64,000 nucleotides of DNA from Prionace glauca (taxonomy: Eukaryota > Chordata > Chondrichthyes > Carcharhiniformes > Carcharhinidae), in contig CM075760.1 of NCBI GenBank assembly GCA_037974335.1, positions 9,004,432-9,068,431 of the forward strand. The letters are read 5' to 3'. Positions 10,131 to 20,249 of the stretch are shown piece after piece. How positions within the stretch are numbered: position 1 is the stretch's first letter; each line of letters opens with the position of its first letter. Below the pieces are notes generated by a model. It did not search any database and was not told where the DNA came from. It worked only from the letters and a program-made list of their open reading frames with translations. A program made the position numbers and the translations under genes.

Positions 10131-11063
10131 ATGGGAAAACCATGGAAATGTGGGGATTGTGGAAAGGGATTCAGATCCCCATCTGAGCTGGAAACACATC
10201 GACGCAGTCACTCTGGGGAGAGGCCATTCACCTGTTATCAGTGTGGGAAGAGATTTACTAATTCATCCGATCTGCTTACACACCAGCGAGTTCACACTGG
10301 GGAGAAGCCATTCAACTGCTCTGATTGTGGGAAGAAATTTAGTATTTCATCCAATCTAATGAGACACCGTCGAGTTCACTCTGGGGAGAGACCATTCATC
10401 TGCTCAGTGTGTGGGAAAAGATGCAGAGATTCATCCACCCTGCTGGCACACCAGCAAGTTCACACCGAGGAGAGGCTGTTCACTTGTTCTGAGTGTGGGA
10501 AGGGATTCACTCGGTTATCCAGTCTGCAGAGACATCACCGCGTTCACACTGGGGAGAGACCATTCACCTGCTCAGAGTGTGGGAAAGGATTCAGAGATTC
10601 ATCTGATCTGCTGGCACATCAGCGAGTTCACACTGGGGAGAGGCCATTCATCTGCTCTGCGTGTGGGAAAGGATTCGGAGATTCCTCCACCCTGCTGACA
10701 CACCAGCGAGTTCACACGGGGGAGAGGCCATTCTCCTGCTCCAATTGTGGGAAGGGATTCTCTCAGTTAGCCAACCTGCTGAGGCACCAGCAAATTCACA
10801 GCGGGGAGAGGGAAAGGCCTTTTACCTGCTCAGAGTGTGAGAAGGGATTCAGTGATTTATCTACCCTGCTGACACACCAGCGAGTTCACACCGGGGAGAA
10901 ACCATTTACCTGCTCCGTATGTGGAAAGAGATTCAATCGGTCATCCAACCTACTGACACACCAGCGAGTTCACACTGGGGAGAGACCATTTACCTGCTCT
11001 GACTGTGGGAAGGGATTCATTCAGTCATCCCATCTGCTGAGACACCAGCAGGTTCACAAGTGA
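10131..11063 (+). CDS. C2H2 zinc-finger protein, 11 fingers
   Basis: Intact 310-residue ORF in one exon with a near-ideal start context (CACACCATGG). It consists of eleven C2H2 fingers of 28 residues joined by TGERPF-type linkers and has no visible KRAB, SCAN or BTB domain. Such proteins bind DNA in the nucleus. Helix positions -1,2,3,6 for fingers 1-11 read SSET, NSDT, ISNR, DSTA, RSSR, DSDA, DSTT, QANR, DSTT, RSNT and QSHR. Finger 4 has Cys in place of the core Phe (GKRCRDSS), and the linker between fingers 8 and 9 carries two extra residues (SGERERPF). Decayed and broken paralogues flank it, indicating a local duplication cluster. The target and the orthologue are unknown. Confidence 0.92.
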   Translation: MGKPWKCGDCGKGFRSPSELETHRRSHSGERPFTCYQCGKRFTNSSDLLTHQRVHTGEKPFNCSDCGKKFSISSNLMRHRRVHSGERPFICSVCGKRCRDSSTLLAHQQVHTEERLFTCSECGKGFTRLSSLQRHHRVHTGERPFTCSECGKGFRDSSDLLAHQRVHTGERPFICSACGKGFGDSSTLLTHQRVHTGERPFSCSNCGKGFSQLANLLRHQQIHSGERERPFTCSECEKGFSDLSTLLTHQRVHTGEKPFTCSVCGKRFNRSSNLLTHQRVHTGERPFTCSDCGKGFIQSSHLLRHQQVHK

Positions 11064-11269
11064 TGACAGTGGTTGGCTTTGGCTGTTAATCATATCCAGG
11101 ACTGAAGCATTTTCATCCTGACAGTTGGTGAAGTGGGAGAATCAGAGGATTTCTTGCAGTTGGACTGGCTGGTCTCTCAATTTTAATTCCAGTGGCTGAT
11201 TCCCTTTGAGCGAGAGCACATTCCCACTGAAATAATCCACAAAAGCAGATGTCAGATGAGACTGAGATG

Positions 11270-11465
11270 AGGGAAAAAATTATTAACTCAAAGAGTAGTG
11301 AACTTATGGAATTCTCTACCATCGAAGGAAGAGGTAGGTTTTTTTAGATTTTAATGGCTTCAACTGGTATGGGGAGAACATGGCATTGAGATAGAGGATC
11401 AGCCATGATCGTATTGAATGGCGGAGCAGAATTGAATGGCCTGCACCTAGTTTCTATATTGTAGA
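11270..11465 (+). mobile_element. CR1 (family A-like) 3' relic
   Basis: 'attctctaccatcgaaggaa' and 'cagccatgatcgtattgaat', followed by 'ggcggagcagaattgaatgg', match the A-family C-terminus and tail with many changes. Confidence 0.6.
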
Positions 11466-11855
11466 TTATTCTGGATAGTAAATAATTCTTTTCCTACCAT
11501 TGCAGGTCCCTTGTCCTTTATCCCTCCTCGTTCAGAGGTTAGCTGCACTCTGAACAGTCTTTCTTCACTGATTTCTCAGCTGCTCTCATTGTCTGTCCCA
11601 TCGAGAGGCCAGTCCACATTCTGATATTATCGACCTGTGCCATCTTGGGCCTTCCTCGTACATGTTTTCCAGGTGTTTTGTCTCACATTGGTCAATAAAA
11701 ATGCCTTTCACCGGGATGCTATGTCATAAGTCTTTGTATTAGCTAAAGTTTTGGCAATAGTTCATCTCTGAAAGAAACTCTGTAACAGCCCTGAACATCA
11801 TTGGTCTTTGAATGTGGAAGGAACAATGTTACATCTATTCTGTCCCTGGGAAAAG
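11466..11855 (+). other. Probable 3' flank/UTR, no gene recognised
   Basis: No coding signature. It contains an AATAAA hexamer that could end the upstream zinc-finger transcript. Confidence 0.35.
11694..11699 (+). terminator. Candidate poly(A) signal
   Basis: Canonical AATAAA about 630 nt after the stop of the 11-finger ORF. The AT-rich flank is compatible, but usage is inferred. Confidence 0.3.
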
Positions 11856-11859
11856 ATTT

Positions 11860-11990
11860 CAGATATAATTGTGACTGGAAAAGCACCGAGACACACACAC
11901 ACCCTAGTGAGAGTGTTCCAGTGAACTGAGTGTGGAAAGAGTTTTAACCAGTTATACAGCCTGAAAATACATCATACTATAGGGTAAGTA
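11860..11990 (+). pseudogene. Decayed zinc-finger unit with leader
   Basis: 'GTGACTGGAAAAGCACCGAG' repeats the leader found in front of the intact ORF. It is followed by a recognisable half finger, TECGKSFNQLYSLKIHHT, in one frame. No start or further fingers survive. Confidence 0.6.
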
Positions 11991-12239
11991 AATGGGAATG
12001 TGGGAATGATAAAATATGACTTGGGGGAAAAGATTGTCCACATTGTTGGGAAGAATAGAAAATCAGCATTTTATTTAAATAGAGAGGCTGCAGAATTCCA
12101 CAGTGGTCCCCCTGATGAGGGATACAATCAGCATGATCACTGTGACTGTGTCCTGTCAATGTACAGCTGCATTGTAAGGCCAGGATCATCTCTGAAGGAG
12201 CTGCCAGTTCATCCCTTTTCCTCAGAGCCTTCAGAGTTA

Positions 12240-12570
12240 TAGAACGATGACAGCAAATGAAGAGGTTTGTTCAGCCCATCGTGTTCACACCCACACCAGC
12301 TTTCTGAGAGAGTGACACAGCCAGTCCCTTTCCTCAGCCTCGTTGCTCCCTGACCATTCCTTTGGTCACTCCTGGCCTTTCCCTTAGTCACTCCCTGGCC
12401 TCATCCTCCACCCTCATAACTGAAGTTTCTCATCCCTGGATCCAATCTCATGAATTTTTTCTGCATCCTCTACAATGTCTTCACCTCCTCCCTATAGCGA
12501 TCTATCCGGAGTTGGCCACAATGCTCTAGTTGAAGCTGAAGCAATGTTTTATTCTGGTTTGCCACAACTT
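12240..12570 (-). mobile_element. Old CR1 relic
   Basis: The complement of the RT C-terminal region is recognisable ('ctgcatcctctacaatgtct', 'gttggccacaatgctctag', 'gttgaagctgaagcaatg') by comparison with the B-family copy at 9200-9320. It is strongly diverged. Confidence 0.45.
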
Positions 12571-12885
12571 CTCGGGAATTTGGACGTCAGTCTTTCTCCA
12601 ATCAATGTACAGCTGCCTTATGGAGTTGTGGTCACAAATTTGAAAGAGCTGCCCATCAGCCCCACTCCCCTTTCCCCACAGCCCTGCTAACTTTATCTTC
12701 AACTGTCAGCTACTTTTATATCATATACAAACTTAATCATTTTCTATACAGTTAAACCCAAATTATTGACACATCAGAAAACTGTGGAACGTCACTGGAA
12801 ACAGGCATTTCGGCATCATTCAGTCCTGGATGTGATTAACAGCATCAATAACAGCAGAATCCAACCCCTGCTGTCGCCTGTGAAC
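12571..12885. other. Flank of minus-strand zinc-finger pseudogene
   Basis: The complement of the 3' trailer seen after the intact finger gene ('ggatgtgattaacagc..') is recognisable near 12828-12880. Nothing else was identified. Confidence 0.35.
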
Positions 12886-13630
12886 TTACTGGTGTTTCAG
12901 CAGGTTGTTTGACTGAGCAAATCCCTTCCCACACATGGAACAGTTGAACGGCCTTTCCTCAGTGTGAACTCGCTGGTGTTTCAGCAGATTCTGTTTACTT
13001 TTAAATCTCTTCTCACAATCAGAACATTCAGAAGGTCTCTGATCAGTGTGAACAAGTTGGTGTGTAGTCAGGTGGGATGACTGAGTGAACCTCTTGCTGC
13101 ACAGGAGGCAAGTGTAAGGTCTCTCTCCAGTGTGAACTCGCCGGTGTATCAGAAGGTCGGATGTATCAATGAATTCCTGACAACACACAGGGCAGGTGAA
13201 CGGCCTCTCCCCCGTGTGAACTCGATGGTGTCTCAGAAGGTGGGCTAATCGAGTGAATCCCTTCCCTCAGAGAGAGCAGGTGAATGGCCTCTCCCCAGTG
13301 TGAGTGCATTGATGAATCAATAAATCCTTTCTGCTTTTAAAATCCTTCCCACGCTCAACATCTAAACGGTCTCTGATCAGAGTGAACTTGGTGGTGAGTC
13401 CGGAGGTTTGATAAGGCATTAAATCCCTTCCCACATTGAAGACAGGTGAATGGCCTCTCACCAGTATGGACATGCTGATGTGTGTACAGGCTGGATGACT
13501 GAGTGAATCCCTTCCCACACACAGAGCAGGTGAATGGTCTCTCCCCAGGGTGGATATGTCGATGAGTTTCCAATTCAGACGGGTAATTAAATTCCTTCCC
13601 ACAGTCTCCACATTTCCATGGTTTCTCCAT
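12886..13630 (-). pseudogene. C2H2 zinc-finger pseudogene, 9 finger units
   Basis: Starts at ATG 13630 ([14 protein letters not shown]), closely similar to the start of the intact gene at 10131 ([14 protein letters not shown]). Fingers 1-3 lie in one frame. A frameshift near 13355 within finger 4 moves the rest to another frame. Finger 5 has TGA in place of the second Cys codon (CSL-stop-GKGF, about 13267), and finger 9 ends at a TAA two residues before its last His. Fingers 6-8 are well preserved (for example SECSDCEKRFKSKQNLLKH). It is therefore a recent, probably non-functional paralogue in inverted orientation. Confidence 0.85.
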
Positions 13631-13674
13631 CGTTAACGGCAGGTTATTGGGTGTAGGTGGAGTGAGATTTGAAG

Positions 13675-13760
13675 TCACTATCAGATCAGCCATGATGTTA
13701 TTAAATGGCAGAGCAGACTCATGGGGCCGAATGGTCTGTTACTGTTCCTTTTTTCATTTG
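13675..13760 (+). mobile_element. CR1 family A tail fragment
   Basis: 'gatcagccatgatgttatta' and 'ctgttactgttcc' match the A-family 3' end; only the terminal 80 bp remain. Confidence 0.5.
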
Positions 13761-14164
13761 GTAATCAGTTGAAGCCTGATCCCCACACACACAACATGAG
13801 TACGGTGTGTCCTGATGTAAATGTGCAATTTCTTTTCATGCTTTATGACTGGTTAAAGCTCTGTTCCAGAAAACTGTGGAAAATCGCTTAGATGTGTGTG
13901 TCTCGGTGCTTTTCCAGTCACACTGATATTTGAATCATTTCCCAAAGATGAAACAGACAATATTTATCTTTCCACATCCATAGGCTGATGATATTTAGCT
14001 CCTGATGAATCAAGTGACTTTGACCAATCTTGATGTGATTTTTGGTTTGAATTTCCAATCTGCAAATATTCTGTGAAAAGAGTTTAAATTGAATTACTTC
14101 AAGCTTAAGACACAAACAGGCCATTTGGTCCAAGTAACCTGCTGTTGTTTATCCTCGACACATC
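13761..14164. other. Leader flank of the minus-strand zinc-finger unit
   Basis: The complement of the shared finger-gene leader (tgtctcggtgcttttccagt) lies near 13900-13920. Otherwise no gene was recognised. Confidence 0.4.
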
Positions 14165-14482
14165 TCCTCTTAGCCCATCACGGGCGGCTCGATGGTTAGC
14201 TCTGCTGCCTCACATGCCAGGGACCTGGGTTTGATTCCAGCCTTAGGTGACTGTGTGGAGTTTGCACTTTGTTCCCGTGTCTGTGTGGATTTCCTTTGGG
14301 AGCTCTGGTTTCTTCTAATATATGCAGGATAGGTTGATTATTCATGCCAAATTGTCCCTTACTGTCAGGGGGACGACCAGGGTAAATAAGTGGGGTTATG
14401 AGTATAGCTTCTGGGTGGGATTGTGATTGGTGCAGACTCAATGGGCCAAATGGCCTCTTTCTACATTGTAACAAGGCTATAA
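14165..14482 (+). mobile_element. SINE-1, tRNA-headed
   Basis: tRNA-related head (GGTTAGCTCTGCTGCCTCAC as A-box region, GGTTTGATTCC as B-box), body ('aggttgattattcatgccaa'), and a CR1-like tail (GTGCAGACTCAATGGGCCAA ... ctacattgtaac). Further copies occur on both strands of this window. Confidence 0.8.
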
Positions 14483-14539
14483 ATTCTATCTACCACATCT
14501 CAGACTTTCAGCTGACCTTTCTATTTCTTTTTCTCTGAT

Positions 14540-14850
14540 GCGTTTGTCATGAATTTCTCCAGCCAGAGGGTGGTGAATCTATGGGATTCAGTGTTGTAGA
14601 AGGCTGTGGAGACTAGGTCATTGAGTACATTTAAAATAGAAAGGTTAATAGAATAGAACCCTACAGTGCAGAAACAGGCCCTTCGGCCCATCGAGTTCTT
14701 GATTGGTAAAGGCATCAAAGGTTACAGAGAAAGGGCAGGAGAATGGGGGGGTGATAAACTTATCAGCCATGATTGAATAGTGGAGTAAACACAATAGGCC
14801 AAATGGCCCAGTTGTGCTCCTACATTTTATGGTCTTATATATTTTCCTTC
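14540..14850 (+). mobile_element. CR1 relic, 3' end
   Basis: 'agagggtggtgaatctatgg' and 'ggccaaatggcccagttgtg' mark a decayed CR1 C-terminus and tail. It contains a short foreign segment ('acagtgcagaaacaggccct') from another CR1-like tail. Confidence 0.55.
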
Positions 14851-15135
14851 TGACAACAGCTCAACAATTTCCTCAACTGCTTCCGGTATTAATGAGTTCC
14901 ACATTCTCAACCTGTGAGTAAAGAAATTTGTCCTCATCTTCATCTTGGATTGATTAGTAACTCATGTATTTATCACTCTTTGCTTATTGGTGGTTACTAG
15001 TTTTGGACTCTCTTAAATGGAAGTATTTTCTCCACGTCTCCCTTGTCCAAAAACCTGATCATTTAAAAAGACTATTAGGTCACTGTTTAATCCCTTATTT
15101 TTTAAAGGGAAATTGTCCAACCCCTTCAATCTCTG
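14851..15135 (-). mobile_element. Old CR1 relic
   Basis: The complement of the CR1 C-terminal region is recognisable by phrases such as 'gttccacattctcaacctgt' and 'aattgtccaaccccttcaat'. It is very diverged. Confidence 0.35.
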
Positions 15136-15461
15136 TAAACAAAACCCATTGCTGTCAATGCACAATAGAAATCGCAAAGTGATATTTGTCTTGGTTTGAG
15201 TTTCCTGTGTGCAAATCCTCATCTTGTCAACCACTGTAAAAGCAGTTTCAAAAATCCATCACTGTCAGTCCAGGATAGAAATCCTGAACAAATAATTCGA
15301 GTTTATGTGGAACATTTTTTCCTCTTTGTACCCCCAAATCTGTAAATCCCCGCCTCACACACTCTACTTCCTCCCTAGGCTGAAATCTAAACCCATCTCA
15401 CCATTTCTTTCCTCCACTCCCAGTTTTCTGCCTTCCTCTCCTCTGTCTGGATTCTGTTCTA
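15136..15461. other. No gene recognised
   Basis: No gene or identifiable repeat was found. Confidence 0.35.
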
Positions 15462-15689
15462 ATGTAGAAATGCCGGCATTGGACTGGGGTAAACACAGTA
15501 AGAAGTCTCAACACTAAGTTTAAGTCCAACCAGTTTATTTGATAGTAATCCCACAAGCTTTCGGAAACGGTGTTCCTTCATCGGGTGTGTGGAAGGTTCT
15601 GATCAGAGAAGGGCGTACAGAGACACACACAGTTTACAGAATACTGATTAGAATGCAAGTCTTTGCAGCTAACCTGCTATTCAAGTCTT
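15462..15689 (-). mobile_element. Penelope-like element terminal repeat, part 1
   Basis: 'aatgccggcattggactggg' and 'cacaagctttcggaaacggt' match the terminal-repeat-like region of the Penelope-like copy at 25130-26127 and the copy at 32675-33018. It continues at 17298-17400 beyond an inserted CR1. The minus strand carries a hammerhead-like motif (15549-15585). Confidence 0.7.
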
Positions 15690-17297
15690 AAGAACATAAG
15701 AAATAGGAGCAGGAGTAGGCCATCTAGCCCTTCGAGCCTGCCCCGCCATTCAATAAGATCATGGCTGATCTGTCGTGGCTCAGCTCCACCTTCCCGCCCT
15801 CTCCCCATAACCCTTAATCCCTTCTCTTATCAAAAACCCATCAACCCGTTTCTTAAAAATATTTAGCGAGGTAGCCTCCACCACTTCAACGGGCAGAGAA
15901 TTCCAGAGATTCACCACCCTTTGAGTGAAGAAGTTCCTCCTCAACTCTGTTCTAAACCGCCTCCCCTTTATCTTGAGGCTGTGCCCCCTAGTCCTACTGT
16001 CTTTTTTGAGCGGGAAGAGTCTCTCCACCTCTATCCTATCCATCCCATTCATCATCTTATACGTCTCAATGAGATCTCCCCTCATTCTTCTAAACTCTAA
16101 CGAGTACAAGCCTAGTTTATTCAGCCTCTCCTCATAACTCAATCCCCTCAACTCCGGTATCAGCCTAGTAAACCTCCTCTGCACTCCCTCCAGGGCCAAA
16201 ATATCCTTGCGCAGGTGCGGCGCTCAAAACTGCATACAGTACTCCGGCTGCGGCCTCACCAATGCCCTATACAGCTGCAGCAAGACCTCCTTACTTTTAT
16301 GTTCAATCCCCCTCGCTATGAAGGCCAGCATCCCATTCGCCTTCCTGACCACCTGCTGCACCTGCAAGCTGGGTTTTTGCGACTCATGCACAAGGATCCC
16401 GAGGTCCCTCTGCACCGTCGCCTGCTGCAATTTTTCGCCACGTAAGTAATAGTCCTTCCTACCATTCCTCCTACCAAAGTGGACCACCTCACACTTGCCA
16501 ACATTAAATTCCATTTGCCATTTCCTGGCCCATTCGCCCAGCCTATCTAGATCCTTCTGCAGACTCTCCACACCCTCCGCACAATTTGCCTTTCCCCCAA
16601 TCTTGGTGTCATCAGCAAATTTCGACACCCTGCACTCGGTTCCCTCCTCCAGATCATCTATATAAATGGTAAATAGCTGAGGTCCCAGCACCGACCCCTG
16701 GGGCACCCCACTAGTCACCAACCGCCAATCCGAATAGCACCCATTGACCCCCACTCTCTGCCTCCTATTTGACAACCAATCCTCTATCCACGCTAACACC
16801 CTACCCCCAACTCCATGTCCCCTGACCTTCTGCAATAACCTCTTGTGAGGTACCTTGTCAAACGCCTTCTGAAAATCCAGAAAGACCACATCCACCGGCT
16901 CTCCTCTATCCACTGCCCTAGACACATCCTCATAGAACTCCAGTAAATTTGTCAGACACGACTTCCCTTTAATGAAACCGTGTTGCGTCCGCCCTATCAA
17001 GCAATTCCCCTCAAGATGCCTCGCTATTTCCTCCTTAATGACGGATTCTAACATTTTACCTACCACAGACGTTAAACTAACTGGCCTATAATTCCCCGCC
17101 TTTTGCCTGGCACCCTTCTTAAACAACGGCGTAACATTAGCCCTTTTCCAATCTTCCGGCACTTCCCTGGAATCCAGCGACGTCTGGAAAATAACCACCA
17201 AGGCATCCACTATCACCTCCGCCATTTCTTTCAGAACCCTCGGATGCAATCCATCCGGTCCTGGGGACTTGTCCACAATCAGCCCCTCCAGTCTGTG
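15690..17297 (-). mobile_element. CR1-type LINE (family A), inserted in Penelope-like repeat
   Basis: Almost identical to the copy at 1-1828. The 3' end (complement of TTCTTATG) is at 15690 and the truncated 5' end at about 17297. On the minus strand the RT frame is open from 17276 to 16224 (350 residues, with SPGPDGLHPR, FADDTKIGG and the NYRPVSLTS block). It then meets a single TGG-to-TGA change at EYCMQF-stop and resumes from 16199 to 15780 in the same frame. It interrupts the Penelope-like repeat and is therefore younger than it. Confidence 0.9.
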
Positions 17298-17400
17298 TGA
17301 GTGGAGGTAGCATTAGCATAGGTTAAAAAGATGTGTATCGTCTCCAGATAATACATATCTCTTTAATCTACGCTAATGCAGTAGGACACATGCACAGATG
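17298..17400 (-). mobile_element. Penelope-like element terminal repeat, part 2
   Basis: 'agatgtgtatcgtctccaga' and 'tacatatctctttaat' continue the terminal repeat as in the uninterrupted copy at 32940-33010. Confidence 0.65.
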
Positions 17401-17539
17401 CCATTCTTGTTGAGGCCAATAATTTTGAAATTCCTCCCAGTGACAGAACGTGAACTTGCCCATCAAACTGCTTCACTCTTTCACTTCCAATTTCTCACTG
17501 ATGCAGCACAACAACTGTCAGCCCCTCAGCCATGGTTAT

Positions 17540-17870
17540 ATAACATCATAGTTATGAACAACCTGGTTATTTATTAGCATCATAAGTAGGCTTATATTAA
17601 CACTGCAATGAAGTTAATGTAAAAATCCCCGAGTCACCACATTCCGGTGCCTGTTCGGTTTACCCTGAGGGAGAATTTTGCATAGCCAATGCACCTAACC
17701 AGCACGTCTTTCAGACTGTGGGAGGAAACAAGCACTGGAGGAAACCCTCACAAACACAAGGAGAATGTGCAAATTCCACACAGACAGTCACCCAAGCCAA
17801 GAATTGAACCCAGGTTCCTGACACTGTGAGGCAGCAGCATTAATCACTGTGCCACCGTGCCGTCCACAGA
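17540..17870 (-). mobile_element. SINE-2, tRNA-headed
   Basis: Same tRNA-type head as SINE-1 (right end, complement 'gccaccgtgccgtcc', 'aattgaacccaggttcc') but a different tail (left end, 'attaacactgcaatgaagtt'). Two SINE families therefore share a head and differ in their 3' ends. Confidence 0.8.
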
Positions 17871-18447
17871 GTTGGCCTCAGATAGTTGGCAGTGAGAGCG
17901 ATGGTGTCAGTAGTTAGGGAATTAAGTTTGGAGTGGGAACTGGAAAGAGTGGCTTCAACTTTCTCAATATTTAAATAAGAGAAAATTCCTGATATTCCGG
18001 TATTAGATGTCAGACAAGTCAGGACGATGTGTGAGTTGGAGAGGAACTCAGAGGTGACAGCCTTCTCGTACATCTAATACCCTGGTACTCCTGCTCCTAT
18101 TTCTTATGTTCTTATGTCATTGTAAATGGTGGAGGTTGAGCATTTACATGATGCTGCCAGAGTTCTGATTAAGCTGCAAAAACAGAAAAATCCCTCTTCT
18201 TCATCCTCTGCTTCTTCTACTCCCCCTCTCTCCCTCTTATTCCCTTCCATCGATACTGGATCGTGTATCGGCTCAGACAGGGTAGCAAGTTTCCTGAAGG
18301 ATATAATGAACCAGTTGTTACATTTATGACAATCCAGCAGTTTTCATGGTCACTCACTCCTAGTGCCGGCCCCACAAATTACAAGATTCATTCAGCTCAA
18401 TTTCACAACCGGTTTTTGTGGCTTCACTCTCAGTTTTTCTGTTTCAG
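17871..18447. other. Zinc-finger gene upstream flank
   Basis: Contains a 35-bp A-family CR1 tail fragment (18085-18120) and a CT-rich stretch (18195-18250). No promoter could be defined. Confidence 0.35.
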
Positions 18448-18542
18448 AAGAAGTGAATTTGCAATCAGGAAGCTCAAACCAAACGTCAGGATCTAATGGA
18501 TCACCTAATTTATCGTAACCGGAATATCATTGGATTTTGAAC
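18448..18542 (+). promoter_or_regulatory. 5' leader of 6-finger coding exon
   Basis: The acceptor ttttctgtttcag| at 18447/18448 is followed by 'gaatttgcaatcaggaagct' and 'caaacc', related to the leader of the 11-finger exon. Stops in the frame upstream support the ATG at 18543. Confidence 0.5.
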
Positions 18543-19085
18543 ATGGAAGGAAAAAGCACCATTCACAGTGGACAGAAACCATACACATGTTCTGTGTGTG
18601 CGCGAGACTTCAGTCAATCATCCGGCCTGTCAAGACACAAATGCAGTCACAACAGGGAGAAGCCATGGAAATGTGGGGAATGTGGGAAGGGATTCGATTA
18701 CCCGTCACAGCTGGAAATTCATCAGCGTGGTCACACAGGACAGAGGCCATTCACCTGCTGTGTGTGTGGGAAGGGATTCATTAATTCATCAAACCTGATG
18801 ACACACCAAAGTATTCACAGTGAGGACAGACCTTTTAAATGTCTGGACTGCGAGAAGTGTTATAAAAATTGTCAGGAACTAATGTACCATCAACGTGTTC
18901 ACACTGATGAGAGACCATTCAGGTGCTCTCAGTGTGGGACTGGGTTCAGACAATCATCTCATCTTACTGTACACCAGCGCACTCACACCGGGGAGAGGCC
19001 ATTCATCTGCTTCGAGTGTGGGAAGAGATTCACTCAGTCATCCCACCTGCTGAAACACCAGCGAGCATACCAACATAAATATTAG
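18543..19085 (+). CDS. C2H2 zinc-finger protein, 6 fingers, LINE-derived C-terminus
   Basis: Intact 180-residue ORF from an ATG in good context (GAACATGG). Six C2H2 fingers have helix residues (-1,2,3,6) QSGR, YSQI, NSNT, NQEY, QSHV and QSHK. Linkers are TG[EQ]RPF-like but irregular (NREKPW, SEDRPF, TDERPF). Finger 4 is atypical ([12 protein letters not shown], Tyr for the core Phe). The final finger reads HQRAYQH, with five residues between the His ligands instead of three. The segment after HQR (AYQHKY and the TAG stop) is read from the end of an antisense CR1 copy starting at about 19072. The ORF is intact, but expression is unproven. It has no effector domain and presumably binds DNA in the nucleus. 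Confidence 0.85.
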   Translation: MEGKSTIHSGQKPYTCSVCARDFSQSSGLSRHKCSHNREKPWKCGECGKGFDYPSQLEIHQRGHTGQRPFTCCVCGKGFINSSNLMTHQSIHSEDRPFKCLDCEKCYKNCQELMYHQRVHTDERPFRCSQCGTGFRQSSHLTVHQRTHTGERPFICFECGKRFTQSSHLLKHQRAYQHKY

Positions 19086-19270
19086 GAGCAGAAGTAGGTC
19101 ATTTGGCCCCTTGAGCCTGCTCCATCATTCAGTAAGCTCATGACTGATCTGATTGTAACTTCAACTCTACATTTCTGCCTATCTCCCATAACCTTTCACC
19201 AGCTTGTTAAACAGGAATCTATCTAGCTTTGTGTTAAAAATATTCAAAGACTATACTTCCACTGCCTTTT
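19072..19270 (-). mobile_element. CR1 (family A-like) 3' relic fused to the finger ORF
   Basis: 'aacataaatattaggagcag' is a variant of the complement of the A-family tail (aacataagaaataggagcag), followed by the rest of the 3' region. It supplies the last codons and the stop of the upstream 6-finger ORF. Confidence 0.75.
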
Positions 19271-19274
19271 GAGG

Positions 19275-19690
19275 AAGAGATTGGCTTTTAACATTTTCTC
19301 TGTGACAAATGTTGGGCGAACTGGCCTGAACTTTCCCATTTCTCCCTTTTTGAATAATAAAACATTTGCCATTTTTCCCTGAATCGATAGAATTTTGTAA
19401 AATTAAAACCACTGCATCAGCAATCTCAGAAGTCTCTTCTTTCAACACCTGAGGGGGAAATCCATTCGGATCAGAGAATCTGTCAGCGCACACACCCAAC
19501 AATGTGTTCAATACCACTGTTCGTAATTTTCCTGATTTCCGCCATCTCTTCCATTTCCTGATTTACAACTATCTCTGGGAGGTTACTTGTGCCCTCTATA
19601 GCAAAGACAGGTGCAAAATGTCTGTTTAGTTCATCTACCATAGCCCGACTTTCCACAATCAATTCTCCGGATGCACTTTTTATGGGAGCA
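19275..19690 (-). mobile_element. Old CR1 RT N-terminal relic
   Basis: Minus-strand coding remnants in two frames (VESRAMVDELNRHFAPVF; DPNGFPPQVLKEE) match the CR1 region just before the RT palm. It is disrupted. Confidence 0.6.
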
Positions 19691-19739
19691 ATGCTCACTT
19701 TGTTAACGTTTTTCTTAAGTATCTATACAAATTCCCTTA

Positions 19740-20240
19740 CAACCAAGGGCTCGGATGGAGAACAATTTGTTAGATGTATCCTGGAGGGCTTTTTGTTACA
19801 GTATGTTGACAATCCAACTAGGAAGGGGGCCACACTAGATTTGGTATTGGGGAATGAGCTGGGCCAGGTGAACAATGTTTCAGTGGGGGAGCATTTTGGG
19901 CTTAGCAACCATAATTCCATAAGATTTCAGATAGTCATTGATGAGGACAAGAGTGGCCCTCAGGTGAAGGTGCTTAATTAAGTGAGAGCCAGTGACATCC
20001 AAATTAGATGGGAACTGGGGAACGTGGATTGGGAATAGCTATTTGAAGGCAAATCCATGTCTGGCATGTGAAAGGCTTTTAAAGACCAGTTGATTGAAGT
20101 GCAGGACAGGCACATTCTCACAAAATGAAGGATAGAAATGGCAGGATTCGGGAACCATGGATGACAAAGAAAATTGTAAGCTCAGTCAAAAGGAAGAAGA
20201 AAGCATATGATAGACCTAATCTAAAAACGGATGAAACCCT
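19740..20240 (+). mobile_element. CR1 endonuclease C-terminal relic
   Basis: The plus frame reads RCILEGFLLQYVDNPTRKGA, LDLVLGNELGQVNN and EHFGLSNHNSIRF. These match the end of the CR1 AP-endonuclease (SDH motif changed to SNH), comparable with 41160-41228 plus 42663-42760. Confidence 0.65.
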
Positions 20241-20249
20241 CGAGGAGCA

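Noticed and set aside
17871-18080. Possible exon upstream of the 6-finger gene
   Set aside because: No paired acceptor and donor and no coding signature.
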